Made by a program: the position numbers and the translations under genes
Shown here: piece by piece, positions 1 to 9,030 of the stretch
How positions within the stretch are numbered: position 1 is the stretch's first letter
Layout of the letters: the number at the start of each line of letters is the position of its first letter
Notes under the pieces: model-generated
Database searches by the model: none
The model's input: only the letters and a program-made list of their open reading frames with translations
What the model was told of the DNA's origin: nothing
Assembly (NCBI RefSeq): GCF_001684965.1
Contig: NZ_MAYG01000001.1
Span: forward strand, 2,108,001 to 2,172,000
Direction of reading: 5' to 3'
DNA length: 64,000 nt
Source of the DNA: Chryseobacterium arthrosphaerae
Lineage (GTDB): Bacteria; Bacteroidota; Bacteroidia; Flavobacteriales; Weeksellaceae

Positions 1-490
1 CCGGTCTGAGAAAACCTCCCAATCCATCAGCCAGCTTTCTGATATCCTGGATTATATTTTATACAAAGGCCAGAAAAAATGGGTTTCTGTTTCTGATGAA
101 ATGGCTATTATAAAACAGTATATCACTCTGGAAAGCCTTCGCTATCATGACAGCAGGCTCAGGCTTAGCCAACATATCTCCCTGAATTCTGCCAATACGA
201 TACCGCCGTTGCTGTATCTTACTTTGGTTGAAAATGCTTTCAAACATGGTGCAGGGAAAAGTTCAGCCCCTACAGAAATAAGAATCGAAGTGGAAACCAA
301 TACCCAACAATCTGTTTTTATAATTGAAAATACCTGTACAGACAGCCACAACAACAATGAAAGAGGAATTGGTCTCCAGAATATCAGGCGGCAGCTGCAA
401 CATCATTACCAGGAAAATTTTGTTTTCAGAATTTCCAGGGAAAATAATAATTTTAAAGTTGAAATAATTACCCCTTCACACTATGATTAA
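1..490 (+). CDS. LytS-type sensor histidine kinase, C-terminal part (5' end outside window)
   Basis: The frame is open from the first codon of the window (base 2), so the N-terminus is missing. The visible part begins in the His_kinase (LytS/YpdA) dimerisation region, with a sequence of the LSDILDYILY type followed by ITLESLRY. It continues into the HATPase: an N-box LTLVENAFKHG and a G-box ERGIGLQNIRRQL. In this family the kinase autophosphorylates on His and passes the phosphate to a LytTR regulator, and exactly such a gene follows with an 8-bp overlap. Sensor domain and stimulus cannot be seen. The methionine at 101 is internal and not the start. Confidence 0.88.
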   Translation, partial: RSEKTSQSISQLSDILDYILYKGQKKWVSVSDEMAIIKQYITLESLRYHDSRLRLSQHISLNSANTIPPLLYLTLVENAFKHGAGKSSAPTEIRIEVETNTQQSVFIIENTCTDSHNNNERGIGLQNIRRQLQHHYQENFVFRISRENNNFKVEIITPSHYD

Positions 491-1178
491 GTGCATCATT
501 GTAGACGACGAACCTTTAGCTGCCACATTATTGGAAAATCATATTTCCAGGATTGATGATCTGAAACTGATCGGGAAAGCTGCAGATGCGCTGGAAGCCT
601 ATAAAATACTTCAGAATCAATCCGTAGATCTTATGTTTCTTGATATTCAGATGCCCCATCTGAACGGGATTGATTTTCTTAAATCATTATCTCAAAAGCC
701 GAAAACCATTTTTACCACCGCCTATCGTGATTTTGCTATCGAAGGTTTTGAGCTGGAAGCTGTGGATTATCTTCTGAAACCTGTTACTTTTGAACGCTTT
801 TTCAGGTCTGTAGAGCGCATTCTCAGAAACACAACAGGAACTCAGGAAGAATTCATGATCGTCAGAAATGAAGGGCTGCACAGAAAGTTGCCTCTTTCCG
901 ATATTATTTATTTTGAAAGCCAGGGTAATGATGTCAAAATTGTTCTGGCCAATCAGGAAAACAGTATTTCTAAAACCAAAATAACAGATCTTGAAACGGC
1001 ACTATCCGGGAAAGGTTTTGTTAGGGTTCACAGGTCTTTTATCATCAACATGCAATTTGTGACGGCATTCAGTCATCATGAAGTGATGCTGGGCATTCAC
1101 CAGATCCCTGTCGGAAGAAGTTATAAACAAGAATATGATTCTTTTACCGCTTCCCTTTTAAAGAATCGTCTGCTATGA
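483..1178 (+). CDS. LytTR-family response regulator
   Basis: 231 aa. The N-terminal receiver (about 1-115) has the acidic pair D8/D9, the phospho-acceptor D54 in FLDIQMP, T79 and K99 in LLKP. The C-terminal LytTR DNA-binding domain (about 122-225) carries the ISFESQGND-like and VRVHRSFIIN motifs. Start ATG 483 lies inside the last codons of the kinase gene, which implies translational coupling and a cognate pair. Regulators of this type usually control a few neighbouring or surface genes; the target cannot be told here. No terminator was seen directly after it. Confidence 0.9.
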   Translation: MIKCIIVDDEPLAATLLENHISRIDDLKLIGKAADALEAYKILQNQSVDLMFLDIQMPHLNGIDFLKSLSQKPKTIFTTAYRDFAIEGFELEAVDYLLKPVTFERFFRSVERILRNTTGTQEEFMIVRNEGLHRKLPLSDIIYFESQGNDVKIVLANQENSISKTKITDLETALSGKGFVRVHRSFIINMQFVTAFSHHEVMLGIHQIPVGRSYKQEYDSFTASLLKNRLL

Positions 1179-1552
1179 AGCTCCTTATGAACAGCCTATC
1201 GCAAGAATAAACAAGTTTCCATTTGTACCGGATTCTATTTTTAACATTTATTTTTATTAATTTTTTACAAGATGAATTGAATAATTATTTTTCAATCTGT
1301 TTTTCAACACCTTACATCATATCCATGAGTAATAATTCATATCAGCACGCTGTAAGTTCTTTATTTCAGAAAACAACTAATTAAATGGTTTACAGCATAT
1401 TAAAAAACCAATGATATCCATAGCATTCACAGATCTTACCTCATAAATATTAAAAAAAAGTATTACTTTTGCTTTAGATTAATAAAATTGTTTGTAACTT
1501 TTTTGTTAATAAATTTAGGTGCACCAATTTATAAAACATTAAAATTCATTCC
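1179..1552. other. Gene-free AT-rich stretch
   Basis: 374 bp with frequent stops in all frames. The only recognisable element is TACTTTTG at 1464-1471, which fits the -7 consensus TAnnTTTG, but no TTG lies at the right distance upstream and the next start is 82 bp away, so it is a weak candidate. No hairpin or repeat stood out. Confidence 0.5.
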
Positions 1553-2098
1553 ATGAGAAAAATAATTCTACTTATTACATGTATGTTCAGTATTTCAGTT
1601 TTCTCACAGATCAAAGTGTTGAAAAATGAAAGTTTGGTAGAAATTGGTAAAGATAATTCCGTAGGTCTATATAAAAAGGAAGATAAATTTACAATCAATT
1701 ACCAGGATCTGAATACCAGCAACCTGAATACAATCCGGTCTTTTTCATTCCAAAATCTGAACGGTGATGTATTAAGCCTGTATAAACTCATCATGGATGG
1801 TTTTATATCCGCTTCTGATGAAAATATCATTCTGGAACTTCCCAACGATATTATCGAACTTCATTATGAAAAAAACTATGGCCAGCAGACCGTACAGTTT
1901 ATTCAGGTGATCAATAAAAACCGGAAATACATCGGAAAATCACAGTTTTTAACCCAAAAACAGGTTGATAAAATCTTCGGAAGAACAAACGGAAAGTATG
2001 CCCTGTATGACAAACAGCCTACGACTCCAAACAAGGCAGGCTCAACTGCTTCTACAGCTACTCCCGCATCAGGAAATGGGAAAAAAGCAAGAAAATAA
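1553..2098 (+). CDS. Exported protein of unknown function
   Basis: 181 aa. Residues 1-18 form a signal peptide ending at VFSQ. The mature part (19-155) is mixed alpha/beta with no motif I recognise. The C-terminus (about 156-181) is a low-complexity tail rich in Thr, Ser, Ala and Pro ending in GKKARK. It is a single-gene unit between a long AT-rich gap and a good terminator. Probably periplasmic or outer-membrane associated; function unknown. Confidence 0.7.
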   Translation: MRKIILLITCMFSISVFSQIKVLKNESLVEIGKDNSVGLYKKEDKFTINYQDLNTSNLNTIRSFSFQNLNGDVLSLYKLIMDGFISASDENIILELPNDIIELHYEKNYGQQTVQFIQVINKNRKYIGKSQFLTQKQVDKIFGRTNGKYALYDKQPTTPNKAGSTASTATPASGNGKKARK

Positions 2099-2119
2099 TC
2101 ATAATTTATAAATATTACG

Positions 2120-2150
2120 AAACTCATTCAATAGAATGAGTTTTTTTATT
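2120..2150 (+). terminator. Intrinsic terminator after the exported protein
   Basis: Perfect 10-bp arms AAACTCATTC (2120-2129) and GAATGAGTTT (2134-2143) with an AATA loop, followed by a T-rich run. Confidence 0.85.
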
Positions 2151-2151
2151 T

Positions 2152-2159
2152 TATTTTTG
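2152..2159 (+). promoter_or_regulatory. Candidate -7 box for the gldA-like gene
   Basis: TATTTTTG fits TAnnTTTG exactly and lies 20 bp before ATG 2179, directly after the upstream terminator. No convincing TTG at -33. Confidence 0.45.
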
Positions 2160-2178
2160 CAGAAAGACATTATAACTT

Positions 2179-2883
2179 ATGCCGCTTCAGATAATCAACC
2201 TAACCAAAAAATTTGGTGAACAGACTGCCTTGGATACGATCAATATTTCTATCGATAAAAATGAGATCATCGGTCTGCTTGGTCCCAACGGAGCAGGAAA
2301 ATCTACCCTGATGAAATCTATTGTCGGCGCATTGAAAGTGGACCAGGGAGAGATCATCTTTAACGGGTTGAATATTTCAGACCATCAGATTGAAAGCAAG
2401 AAAAAAATAGGATTTCTTCCGGAAAACAATCCGCTTTATCTGGAAATGTATGTGAAAGAATACCTTCAGTTTGTCGCCAATATTCATAAAATCTCTGAAT
2501 CCAGAGTAGATGAGGTGATTGAGCTGGTAGGCATCACTCCGGAAAAATCAAAAAAAATAAGCCAGCTTTCCAAAGGATATAAGCAGCGTGTAGGGCTGGC
2601 ACAAGCCATTATCCATCAGCCGGATCTTTTGATTCTGGATGAACCTACCAACGGGCTGGATCCCAACCAGATCCTTGAGATCAGAAATGTAGTGAAAGAA
2701 ATAGGCCAGCAGAAAACGGTTTTACTGTCTACACATATTATGCAGGAAGTGGAAGCGCTCTGCTCACGGGTCATTCTGATACATAAAGGAAATATTCTGC
2801 AGGATTGCCCTATTGATGAATTTAAAGGAAAATTTGACAGTCTGGAAGAAGCTTTTGCAAGTTATACGGCAACGCAGAAATAA
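2179..2883 (+). CDS. gldA: Gliding-motility-type ABC transporter ATP-binding protein (GldA-like)
   Basis: 234 aa ABC ATPase: Walker A GPNGAGKST (about 35-43), signature LSKGYKQR, Walker B LLILDEP, switch His in STHIMQEVEA. Segments around LPENNPLYLEMYV, LSKGYKQRVGLA and LDPNQILEIRNV match what I recall of Flavobacterium johnsoniae GldA. Compared with that protein (close to 300 aa) this one ends soon after the ATPase core, so the C-terminal extension is short or absent. GldF and GldG, the membrane partners, are not adjacent. Role by homology: energising a GldAFG exporter linked to gliding. Another ABC exporter role cannot be excluded. Confidence 0.75.
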   Translation: MPLQIINLTKKFGEQTALDTINISIDKNEIIGLLGPNGAGKSTLMKSIVGALKVDQGEIIFNGLNISDHQIESKKKIGFLPENNPLYLEMYVKEYLQFVANIHKISESRVDEVIELVGITPEKSKKISQLSKGYKQRVGLAQAIIHQPDLLILDEPTNGLDPNQILEIRNVVKEIGQQKTVLLSTHIMQEVEALCSRVILIHKGNILQDCPIDEFKGKFDSLEEAFASYTATQK

Positions 2884-3034
2884 GAGATCAATTAAAAACT
2901 GCGGAGTTAAAAAAAATATTTAAACCATTAAGAATAATGAAGATATTAAAGTAAGTTAAGGCAAAAATCAAAAATTTTTCAGCACTCTTTTAATGCGAAA
3001 CCTCTTACTGTTTTTAATTCTTACCTCAATACTA

Positions 3035-3065
3035 TTGAAAAGATTACATAATGGCTTTATATTTG
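3035..3065 (+). promoter_or_regulatory. Bacteroidota-type promoter
   Basis: TTG at 3035-3037, 20-bp spacer, TATATTTG at 3058-3065; full match to TTG-N19-23-TAnnTTTG. It lies 35 bp before ATG 3100. Confidence 0.65.
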
Positions 3066-3099
3066 ATGAAATTTGCTCGTTAACCAATAACCACTCAAT

Positions 3100-3540
3100 A
3101 TGATCAAGCATATTTTATTAGGAGCTTTCTGTTTAGCTCAGTTTTCTTTGGTTTCTGCTAAAGAAATTCCCAATCATCCGGAAACCGGAAACATGATGAC
3201 AACCTCTGTTTTCCAGCAGGTACCCAAAACCGTTATTATCAAAACCAAAAAATTCAAGATAAGAATTGATAAGCAGCCGAACGGTAAATATCTTTATCAG
3301 TCATGGAATGCCAATGCCAGCCTCACCACAAAACCAAGTATGATCATCAGTGACGGAGAACTTATTCCTGACGGGTCAGGAGGTAACTATTATATTGCTT
3401 TCACTAATGAAGGCTACAGCTATCAGGTTTGGAGAAATTACCTGACGGATTATGGTAAAAAGGCCCCTTATACCCTGATCGTCAATGATCCTAATGACCG
3501 TGAGATTCTAAGTCAGGACGGGTATGTCGTAAAAAAATAA
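3100..3540 (+). CDS. Small exported protein of unknown function
   Basis: 146 aa with a signal peptide (about 1-20, ending VSAKE). The mature part has alternating beta-type stretches and a Gly-rich GELIPDGSGGNYYIAF segment. No family was recognised. It is a stand-alone gene with its own full-consensus promoter and a shared terminator with the convergent patatin gene, so it is probably a real, well-expressed periplasmic protein. Confidence 0.7.
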   Translation: MIKHILLGAFCLAQFSLVSAKEIPNHPETGNMMTTSVFQQVPKTVIIKTKKFKIRIDKQPNGKYLYQSWNANASLTTKPSMIISDGELIPDGSGGNYYIAFTNEGYSYQVWRNYLTDYGKKAPYTLIVNDPNDREILSQDGYVVKK

Positions 3541-3566
3541 GCTGAATAATGCTGAAAAAATAAAAT

Positions 3567-3596
3567 CCTGTACAGTAGTGTACAGGGTTTCTTTTT
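3567..3596. terminator. Bidirectional intrinsic terminator
   Basis: Perfect arms CCTGTACA (3567-3574) and TGTACAGG (3579-3586) with loop GTAG, T-rich on the right and A-rich on the left. It lies between the convergent genes ending at 3540 and 3596. Confidence 0.8.
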
Positions 3597-4396
3597 TATG
3601 TTCCGGACTGTCTGAGTTCTGTAAGGAAACGGCTGGATTCATAGCTTTCTTCAGCTGCTTTATATCCGATAGTAAAGATCTCTTCCAAACGTTCTTTCTT
3701 GCGTTCAAAGGTTCCGTAAGAGGATAATTTCTGAGAAGAGATGAACCAGTCACAATAATCAAATTTTCCCCGTTCGATCCTGTAGGAAAGAAGGTCGTAA
3801 GAGCGTGATACAATTGCTTTGATGGAGTTCAGATCTTTAATCTTTGCTTCGTTTGGCGGGGATACAAAAACACCTATCAGCCTGTCACACTCATCCCGGA
3901 TGATATCTGCCGGAAAGTTGTTCAGTACTCCCCCGTCACAATACATTTCGTCCCCAATAATATAAGGTGTGGTAATACCCGGAATGGAACAGGATGCAAT
4001 GATGGCATCAACGATCTCAAAATCTTTATCGAAAATCTTCTGCGTTCCGGAAACCAATTCTGTAGCTACTATTTTCACCTCTATATCCAGATCGCCCAGT
4101 TTCATGTCATGAAAAACAGGTTTAAGATAATTTCTGAAAATAATGGAAGAAACCAACCCCGGCTGATTGAATGTAAAATGTTTCCAGTTGAAAAAATATA
4201 CCGAATTGAAAAACTCCATAATTTCATCGGGAGTTTTTCCTATGGCATGCAGACAACCTACAATAGATCCGGCACTGCAGCAGGAAAGGATATCAATTTC
4301 AATGTTTTTTTCCCGTAAGAATTTTAATACTCCTGCATGGGCGATTCCTTTGGTACCGCCTCCTGATAAAACAAGTCCTACTTTCTCAAAATTCAT
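3596..4396 (-). CDS. Patatin-like phospholipase
   Basis: 266 aa. The patatin Ser-Asp dyad is complete: oxyanion motif SGGGTKG (11-17), nucleophile S41 in CCSAGS (a variant of GxSxG with Cys in the first position), and D154 in YCDGGVLNN. The family hydrolyses acyl esters of phospholipids or other lipids. There is no signal peptide, so it is probably cytosolic like RssA/YchK-type proteins. ATG 4396 is the only reasonable start. Flanked by unrelated genes; substrate unknown. Confidence 0.88.
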   Translation of the reverse strand: MNFEKVGLVLSGGGTKGIAHAGVLKFLREKNIEIDILSCCSAGSIVGCLHAIGKTPDEIMEFFNSVYFFNWKHFTFNQPGLVSSIIFRNYLKPVFHDMKLGDLDIEVKIVATELVSGTQKIFDKDFEIVDAIIASCSIPGITTPYIIGDEMYCDGGVLNNFPADIIRDECDRLIGVFVSPPNEAKIKDLNSIKAIVSRSYDLLSYRIERGKFDYCDWFISSQKLSSYGTFERKKERLEEIFTIGYKAAEESYESSRFLTELRQSGT

Positions 4397-4541
4397 TGAA
4401 TAAATTTAAGAAAACAGGTTGATATAATCGGATTAATTTTTATAAATATGTTTATTTTAAAATTATTTTAACAGAAAACAGCCTATGTATTTATCAAAGT
4501 TTTTAAACAAGATGAAAAAGGTATCTATATGTATCAACGAT

Positions 4542-4567
4542 AACAGCCCAGATTTCTCTGAGCTGTT
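4542..4567 (-). terminator. Weak hairpin after the exported protein gene
   Basis: AACAGC and CAGA arms pair with TCTG and GCTGTT around a TTTC loop, with one C/A mismatch. The leftward side lacks a real T-run, so termination is uncertain. Confidence 0.35.
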
Positions 4568-4587
4568 GTATTGTACCGGATATTGAT

Positions 4588-5160
4588 TTAATTAAATTTT
4601 GAATCCCATAATTGTAAAACTTTACTGTAATCTTCCCATGTTTTGGCAGACTTCAGTTTTTCTTCCAGATTGGGATCGTTAACGAAACTTCTAAATTTCT
4701 GATCTGCGAAGTGCCCCTCAAAAATTACTTTTTTATCTTTATCTACTATATATTCTTTGCTGATAATGCTGAATCCACTATTAGAGTAGGCCTGATAGCC
4801 ACTGATATTTTTTCCTTCATAAAAAACTCTTACCAAGCCTACATCATTAAGGTTTTTTGCTGCTGAGTCATAATATTCATAGGAAACATTTTCATTATCC
4901 GTAATCTTAATATATTTTACATCACCAGGCTTTACCCAGGTTGTATTTTTTTCTTTATCTACCATTTTCATCTTCATCAGAATGGTATATACAGAATATT
5001 TCTTATTGGAAACAGTTCCTGTATTTCTCACTTTAGCGCTGATGCTATCATTAGAGTTTTTGAGTATGTATACTGCAGGAAAATATCTGGTATCTTCTTT
5101 TTCCTGGGAAAAGCCAAACGTAAAGCAAAAGAAGATTAATAAAAGAATTATTTTTTTCAT
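4588..5160 (-). CDS. Exported protein of unknown function
   Basis: 190 aa. Signal peptide 1-18 (MKKII...FGFSQ). The mature domain is rich in charged residues and beta-type segments, with a C-terminal helix containing KTWEDYSKVLQLWDSKF. No catalytic motif or known family was seen. It is transcribed leftward and separated from lpdA by a terminator, so it is its own unit. Confidence 0.68.
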   Translation of the reverse strand: MKKIILLLIFFCFTFGFSQEKEDTRYFPAVYILKNSNDSISAKVRNTGTVSNKKYSVYTILMKMKMVDKEKNTTWVKPGDVKYIKITDNENVSYEYYDSAAKNLNDVGLVRVFYEGKNISGYQAYSNSGFSIISKEYIVDKDKKVIFEGHFADQKFRSFVNDPNLEEKLKSAKTWEDYSKVLQLWDSKFN

Positions 5161-5175
5161 AAAAGTGATGAGTTG

Positions 5176-5207
5176 TTTAAAAAAAGCCCGGATTTCTCCA
5201 GGCTTTT
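5176..5207 (-). terminator. Intrinsic terminator of lpdA
   Basis: AAAGCC...GGA pairs with TCC...GGCTTT (5183-5206). In the leftward direction the stem is followed by a T-run at 5185-5179. Confidence 0.75.
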
Positions 5208-5233
5208 GTTATATAGATTTCTGTATTTTCAGA

Positions 5234-6622
5234 TTAGATGTGAATTACCTCACCGTAAGCAGCAGCAGCAGCTTCCATGATGGCTTCAGAAACTGTTGGG
5301 TGCGGGTGGATCGATTTGATGATCTCATGACCTGTAGTTTCCAGTTTTCTGGCTACAACAGCTTCAGCAACCATATCTGTAACACCTTCCCCGATCATGT
5401 GGCATCCTAACCACTCACCGTATTTGGCATCAAAGATCACTTTGATAAATCCGTCTGTATTTCCGTTTGCAGTAGCTTTACCACTTGCAGAAAGAGGGAA
5501 TTTACCCACTTTGATCTCGTATCCTTTTTCTTTAGCCTGCTTTTCTGTAAGACCTACAGAAGCTACTTCAGGGTGGCAGTACGTACATCCAGGGATATTG
5601 CCGTAGTCGATTTTCTCAACGTGCATTCCTTTGATTTTCTCTACACAGGTAATTCCTTCAGCAGAAGCAACGTGAGCCAATGCCTGGGTAGGAATGATAT
5701 CACCGATAGCGTAGTAACCTGGTACTGAAGTTTCGTACCATTCGTTTACCAATACTCTTCCTTTGTCTGTCTGGATTCCTACTTCTTCTAAACCGATGTT
5801 TTCGATGTTGGCAGCAATACCTACAGCAGATAATAAGATATCAGCTTCAAGAGTGATGTTTCCGTTAGCAGTTTTAACGTTGGCTTTTACGCCTTCTCCT
5901 GTTGTATCTACGCTTTCTACAGAAGCGTTGGTCATAATTTCGATTCCTGATTTTTTCAAAGATTTCTCCAGGTGTTTAGAGATTTCTTCGTCTTCTACAG
6001 GAACGATGTTTGGCATAAATTCAACAACAGTTACTTTCGTTCCCATTGTGTTATAAAAATCGGCAAATTCTACCCCGATAGCTCCAGAACCTACAACGAT
6101 CATAGATTTCGGCTGCTCAGGAAGAGATAATGCCTGTCTGTATCCGATTACTTTTTTACCATCCTGCGGTAAGTTCGGCAATTCTCTTGAACGAGCTCCT
6201 GTAGCAATGATAATGTGGCTCGCAGTATATTCAACTACTTTACCGTCTTTATCTGTAACAGAAACTTTTTTACCTTTCTGTACTTTTGCAGTACCAAGAA
6301 TTACGTCAATCTTGTTCTTTTTCATCAAGAACTCGATTCCTTTGCTCATTTTGCTGGCCACACCACGGCTTCTCTGAATTACATTCGGGAATTCAAAGCT
6401 GGCCTCCACCTTATTCAAACCATAATCTTCAGCATGGTTGATATAATGAAAAACCTGAGCAGATTTCAATAAAGCCTTAGTTGGAATACATCCCCAGTTA
6501 AGGCAGATTCCCCCTAAATTTTCCTTCTCGATAATTGCGGTTTTGAAACCCAACTGAGCTGCTCTGATCGCAGTAACGTATCCACCAGGACCACTTCCAA
6601 TGACAATAATATCGTAATTCAT
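5234..6622 (-). CDS. lpdA: Dihydrolipoyl dehydrogenase (E3)
   Basis: 462 aa, full length for E3. FAD-binding GSGPGGYVTA (9-18), redox disulfide C40/C45 in GGICLNWGC, NAD-binding VGSGAIGVEFA, FAD motif YAIGD, and the catalytic HPHPTVSE near residues 439-446 at the C-terminal dimer interface. It reoxidises the lipoyl group of 2-oxoacid dehydrogenase complexes (and glycine cleavage) with NAD+. It is monocistronic here; a fused E1 subunit lies at 30853-33285 but not in the same transcript, and no E2 gene is in the window. Confidence 0.96.
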   Translation of the reverse strand: MNYDIIVIGSGPGGYVTAIRAAQLGFKTAIIEKENLGGICLNWGCIPTKALLKSAQVFHYINHAEDYGLNKVEASFEFPNVIQRSRGVASKMSKGIEFLMKKNKIDVILGTAKVQKGKKVSVTDKDGKVVEYTASHIIIATGARSRELPNLPQDGKKVIGYRQALSLPEQPKSMIVVGSGAIGVEFADFYNTMGTKVTVVEFMPNIVPVEDEEISKHLEKSLKKSGIEIMTNASVESVDTTGEGVKANVKTANGNITLEADILLSAVGIAANIENIGLEEVGIQTDKGRVLVNEWYETSVPGYYAIGDIIPTQALAHVASAEGITCVEKIKGMHVEKIDYGNIPGCTYCHPEVASVGLTEKQAKEKGYEIKVGKFPLSASGKATANGNTDGFIKVIFDAKYGEWLGCHMIGEGVTDMVAEAVVARKLETTGHEIIKSIHPHPTVSEAIMEAAAAAYGEVIHI

Positions 6623-6732
6623 TACTTTAAAAATTTTTATGCGAATTTAAGGAAAAATATTGGATGTTTCACGTTTCTTCTGATTGATCTCAAAATGCAC
6701 CGCCAAGCCTTTTTTATTCAATTTTAAATAAA

Positions 6733-6759
6733 AAAGAGAACGCAAAAAGCATTCTCTTT
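6733..6759 (-). terminator. Intrinsic terminator
   Basis: AAAGAGAA (6733-6740) pairs with TTCTCTTT (6752-6759), with a further GC/GC pair inside and an A5 loop. In the leftward direction it is followed by a T-rich run. It serves the small exported protein gene ending at 6848. Confidence 0.7.
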
Positions 6760-6847
6760 CAATAAATATTCTTTTATATTAAAAACTTATCAAAGTTTAA
6801 AATATAAAAACCGGTTTTCGAATTTTAATAATTGCAAAAATTCTGTA

Positions 6848-7111
6848 TTATTTCGCCTGTCTGAGTAATCGCTTCTCGGCGGCATATCTTTCATTTAATG
6901 CTTTCATCTGATCTCTCTTCATCTGCTTGGTAGCCAGCGGGTGATTGAGGATGAGTTTTTTTTCGGTATTGTATTTTTTGGTAAGCTCCTGCATTTTAAT
7001 ATTCACCAGCTCACTTTTTGATGGATGCGGAGGAGCCGGCGGTCGCTTCTGAGCTGATACATTCATTGATAAACCTAATAGCAATAGTGTTGATATTAAA
7101 AACTTTTTCAT
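6848..7111 (-). CDS. Small exported, basic, Lys/Arg-rich protein
   Basis: 87 aa when started at ATG 7111, which gives a clean signal peptide (MKKFLISTLL...NVSAQ). A longer reading from 7150 adds 13 residues before the signal sequence and is unlikely. The mature part begins KRPPAPPHPSKSE and is otherwise a helical, strongly charged segment with Lys/Arg clusters (ATKQMKRDQMKALNERYAAEKR). No family was recognised; possibly a periplasmic helical adaptor. Confidence 0.6.
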   Translation of the reverse strand: MKKFLISTLLLLGLSMNVSAQKRPPAPPHPSKSELVNIKMQELTKKYNTEKKLILNHPLATKQMKRDQMKALNERYAAEKRLLRQAK

Positions 7112-7544
7112 GATATTTATATTTTTGAATGAATTCAACGGATTGGTCATGATCTCATTTCATTCATTCAGGTTCAGTGGTTAATCTACATATTTCATAC
7201 CAATATTTTTCAAAGACATAAAATATTATACACAATTAATTGATGAATTGGTATGTTTACCGGATGTTTAGATGAGTTTACAGCTATCACCACAAAAGTA
7301 ACAAAAGCCTTATTTTAAACACTTCAACTCACTTAAGCAGGAGAAGAATAAAGCAGGAGAAAGTTCACATAAGAAAAAGATCAAAGATTTCACAAAACTT
7401 AAGTGAACTTATTAAACGAAGTTTGGCTCTAAAAAACTTAAGTATTTTTAAAAATTTGTAGTTAAATTATTAATGTAAAAAGCTTAAACAGGTTTATTAT
7501 TTAAAGCCCTATATTTTTCACAAGAGCGAATATTTTGCTACTTG
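7112..7544. repeat. Gene-free stretch with an interspersed-repeat-like segment
   Basis: No gene in 433 bp. Between about 7290 and 7450 the text resembles a degenerate intergenic repeat I associate with flavobacterial genomes: ACCACAAAAGTAACAAAAG at one side, then AAGCAGGAGAA twice (7335-7345, 7351-7361), and ACTTAAGT twice (within 7397-7406 and 7436-7443). A leftward TACTTTTG -7 match lies at 7300-7293 but is far (180 bp) from the gene at 7111. Confidence 0.4.
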
Positions 7545-8981
7545 TTACTGTTTCAATTGAATTACAGCAGCATATTTCAGGTTCTTCCTGTTTTCCGGAA
7601 GCTGCACTGTGATGCTATTCCCTGATTTTTTCCAGTGAACTTTGGAAAGTCCTAAAATGTTCAGTGATTTTGGATTAAATTTTTCCGGAAGCATAAAGGT
7701 TAGCTCTGCAGGTGCCTGATATTCTGACTTTTCGTTAAGATGAAAGACATTGAGTGTATGGCCATCTTTGCTCCGGGTATAATAGAAATCACCTTCATGA
7801 TAGGGGGCAACGCTTCTTGTTGCAAATACCGCAGACTGATTCTGATCCATCCAGCCTGAAATCTCTTTCAATCTTTCGTATACTACCGCATCATAGTCAC
7901 CATCAGGACCCGGTGCAATATTCATCAGGTAATTTCCGCCCCTTGAAATGATTTTCACCAATGTTTCAATGATTTTTTGTGAGGTTTTGTAATGATCGCC
8001 GGGAACATAAGAAAAAGAATCCCCCATTGTGATACAGCTTTCCCACGGAATGGGAAGTGCATGCTCAGGAACGGCCTGTTCAGGTGTCACATAATTTTCC
8101 CATTTTCCGGGAACGGTGCGGTCTACAATAATGATTCCCGGCTGATTTTTCCTGGCCATTGTTCCTATTTTATCCATGTCGATATCCTGCTCTGTCCTGA
8201 TGGTGCGCTGCCATTCTACTTTCGGATCAATGGTGTGAAAAGGGCGTACCCAGCCTCCATCCAGCCAGAGGATGTCTATTTTACCATAGTTGGAGGTAAT
8301 TTCATTCAGCTGATTGAATGTGAATTTTTTAAAGTTTTCCCATCGTTCGGGATATTTCTTAGGATCATAATTGACGTTTCTGTCTTTCGGCGGAAAGTAA
8401 GGCCACCAGTAATCATCGGAATGCCAGTCCGGTTTTGAAAAATAAGCCCCGATTTTAAAGCCGTTCTGTCTGAAGGTATTGAACACCTCCCTGGTCACGT
8501 CTGCTTTCGGATTTTTTGAGAAAGGTGTTTTGGGAGAGGTGATTTTATAATCGGATTCTTTGGTATCAAACATCGCAAAGCCATCATGGTGCTTTGTGGT
8601 AAAGACGACGTACTTCATTCCTGCTTTTTTCACGGCATCGGCCCATTTCTGTGGATTGAACTGAACGGGATTAAAGGTAGTCTGAAGATTTTCATAGTTT
8701 TTTACGTACTCATCATAGGATTTTCCATGCTCAGGTTTTCTTTGTGTCCAGGATTCATCTTCCGGGCACAAGCTCCAGCTTTCAACGATTCCCCACTGGC
8801 TGTAGGTTCCCCAATGCATAAACAGACCGAACTTGAGATCCTGCCACTGTTCCAGATTCTGAACAACAAGGGGGTCCGCAGGTTTCTGATATCCTTCTGA
8901 TACGTTATGCGCCTGTGAGAACAGCACTGAACCTGTAAGAAATGATAAAAAAAGTAAGCCTGTTTTTGTGCGGATTAGCAT
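7545..8981 (-). CDS. GH29 alpha-L-fucosidase, exported
   Basis: 478 aa with a signal peptide (1-23). GH29 landmarks: KFGLFMHWGTYS (50-61), TTKHHDGFAMFDT (128-140), FGxY-type strand FKIGAYFSKPDWH, and nucleophile D241 in ILWLDGGWV. NYLMNIAPGPDGDYD marks the end of the barrel and a beta-sandwich domain follows. The enzyme releases alpha-linked L-fucose from glycans in the periplasm or outside. Monocistronic; no Sus-type transporter is beside it. A GH109 glycosidase at 43491 would act on the same kind of host glycans. Confidence 0.92.
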   Translation of the reverse strand: MLIRTKTGLLFLSFLTGSVLFSQAHNVSEGYQKPADPLVVQNLEQWQDLKFGLFMHWGTYSQWGIVESWSLCPEDESWTQRKPEHGKSYDEYVKNYENLQTTFNPVQFNPQKWADAVKKAGMKYVVFTTKHHDGFAMFDTKESDYKITSPKTPFSKNPKADVTREVFNTFRQNGFKIGAYFSKPDWHSDDYWWPYFPPKDRNVNYDPKKYPERWENFKKFTFNQLNEITSNYGKIDILWLDGGWVRPFHTIDPKVEWQRTIRTEQDIDMDKIGTMARKNQPGIIIVDRTVPGKWENYVTPEQAVPEHALPIPWESCITMGDSFSYVPGDHYKTSQKIIETLVKIISRGGNYLMNIAPGPDGDYDAVVYERLKEISGWMDQNQSAVFATRSVAPYHEGDFYYTRSKDGHTLNVFHLNEKSEYQAPAELTFMLPEKFNPKSLNILGLSKVHWKKSGNSITVQLPENRKNLKYAAVIQLKQ

Positions 8982-9030
8982 AGAAAGTAGTTTCTGCTAA
9001 TTTAACTAACCTGTGGTTAATTTACAAATA

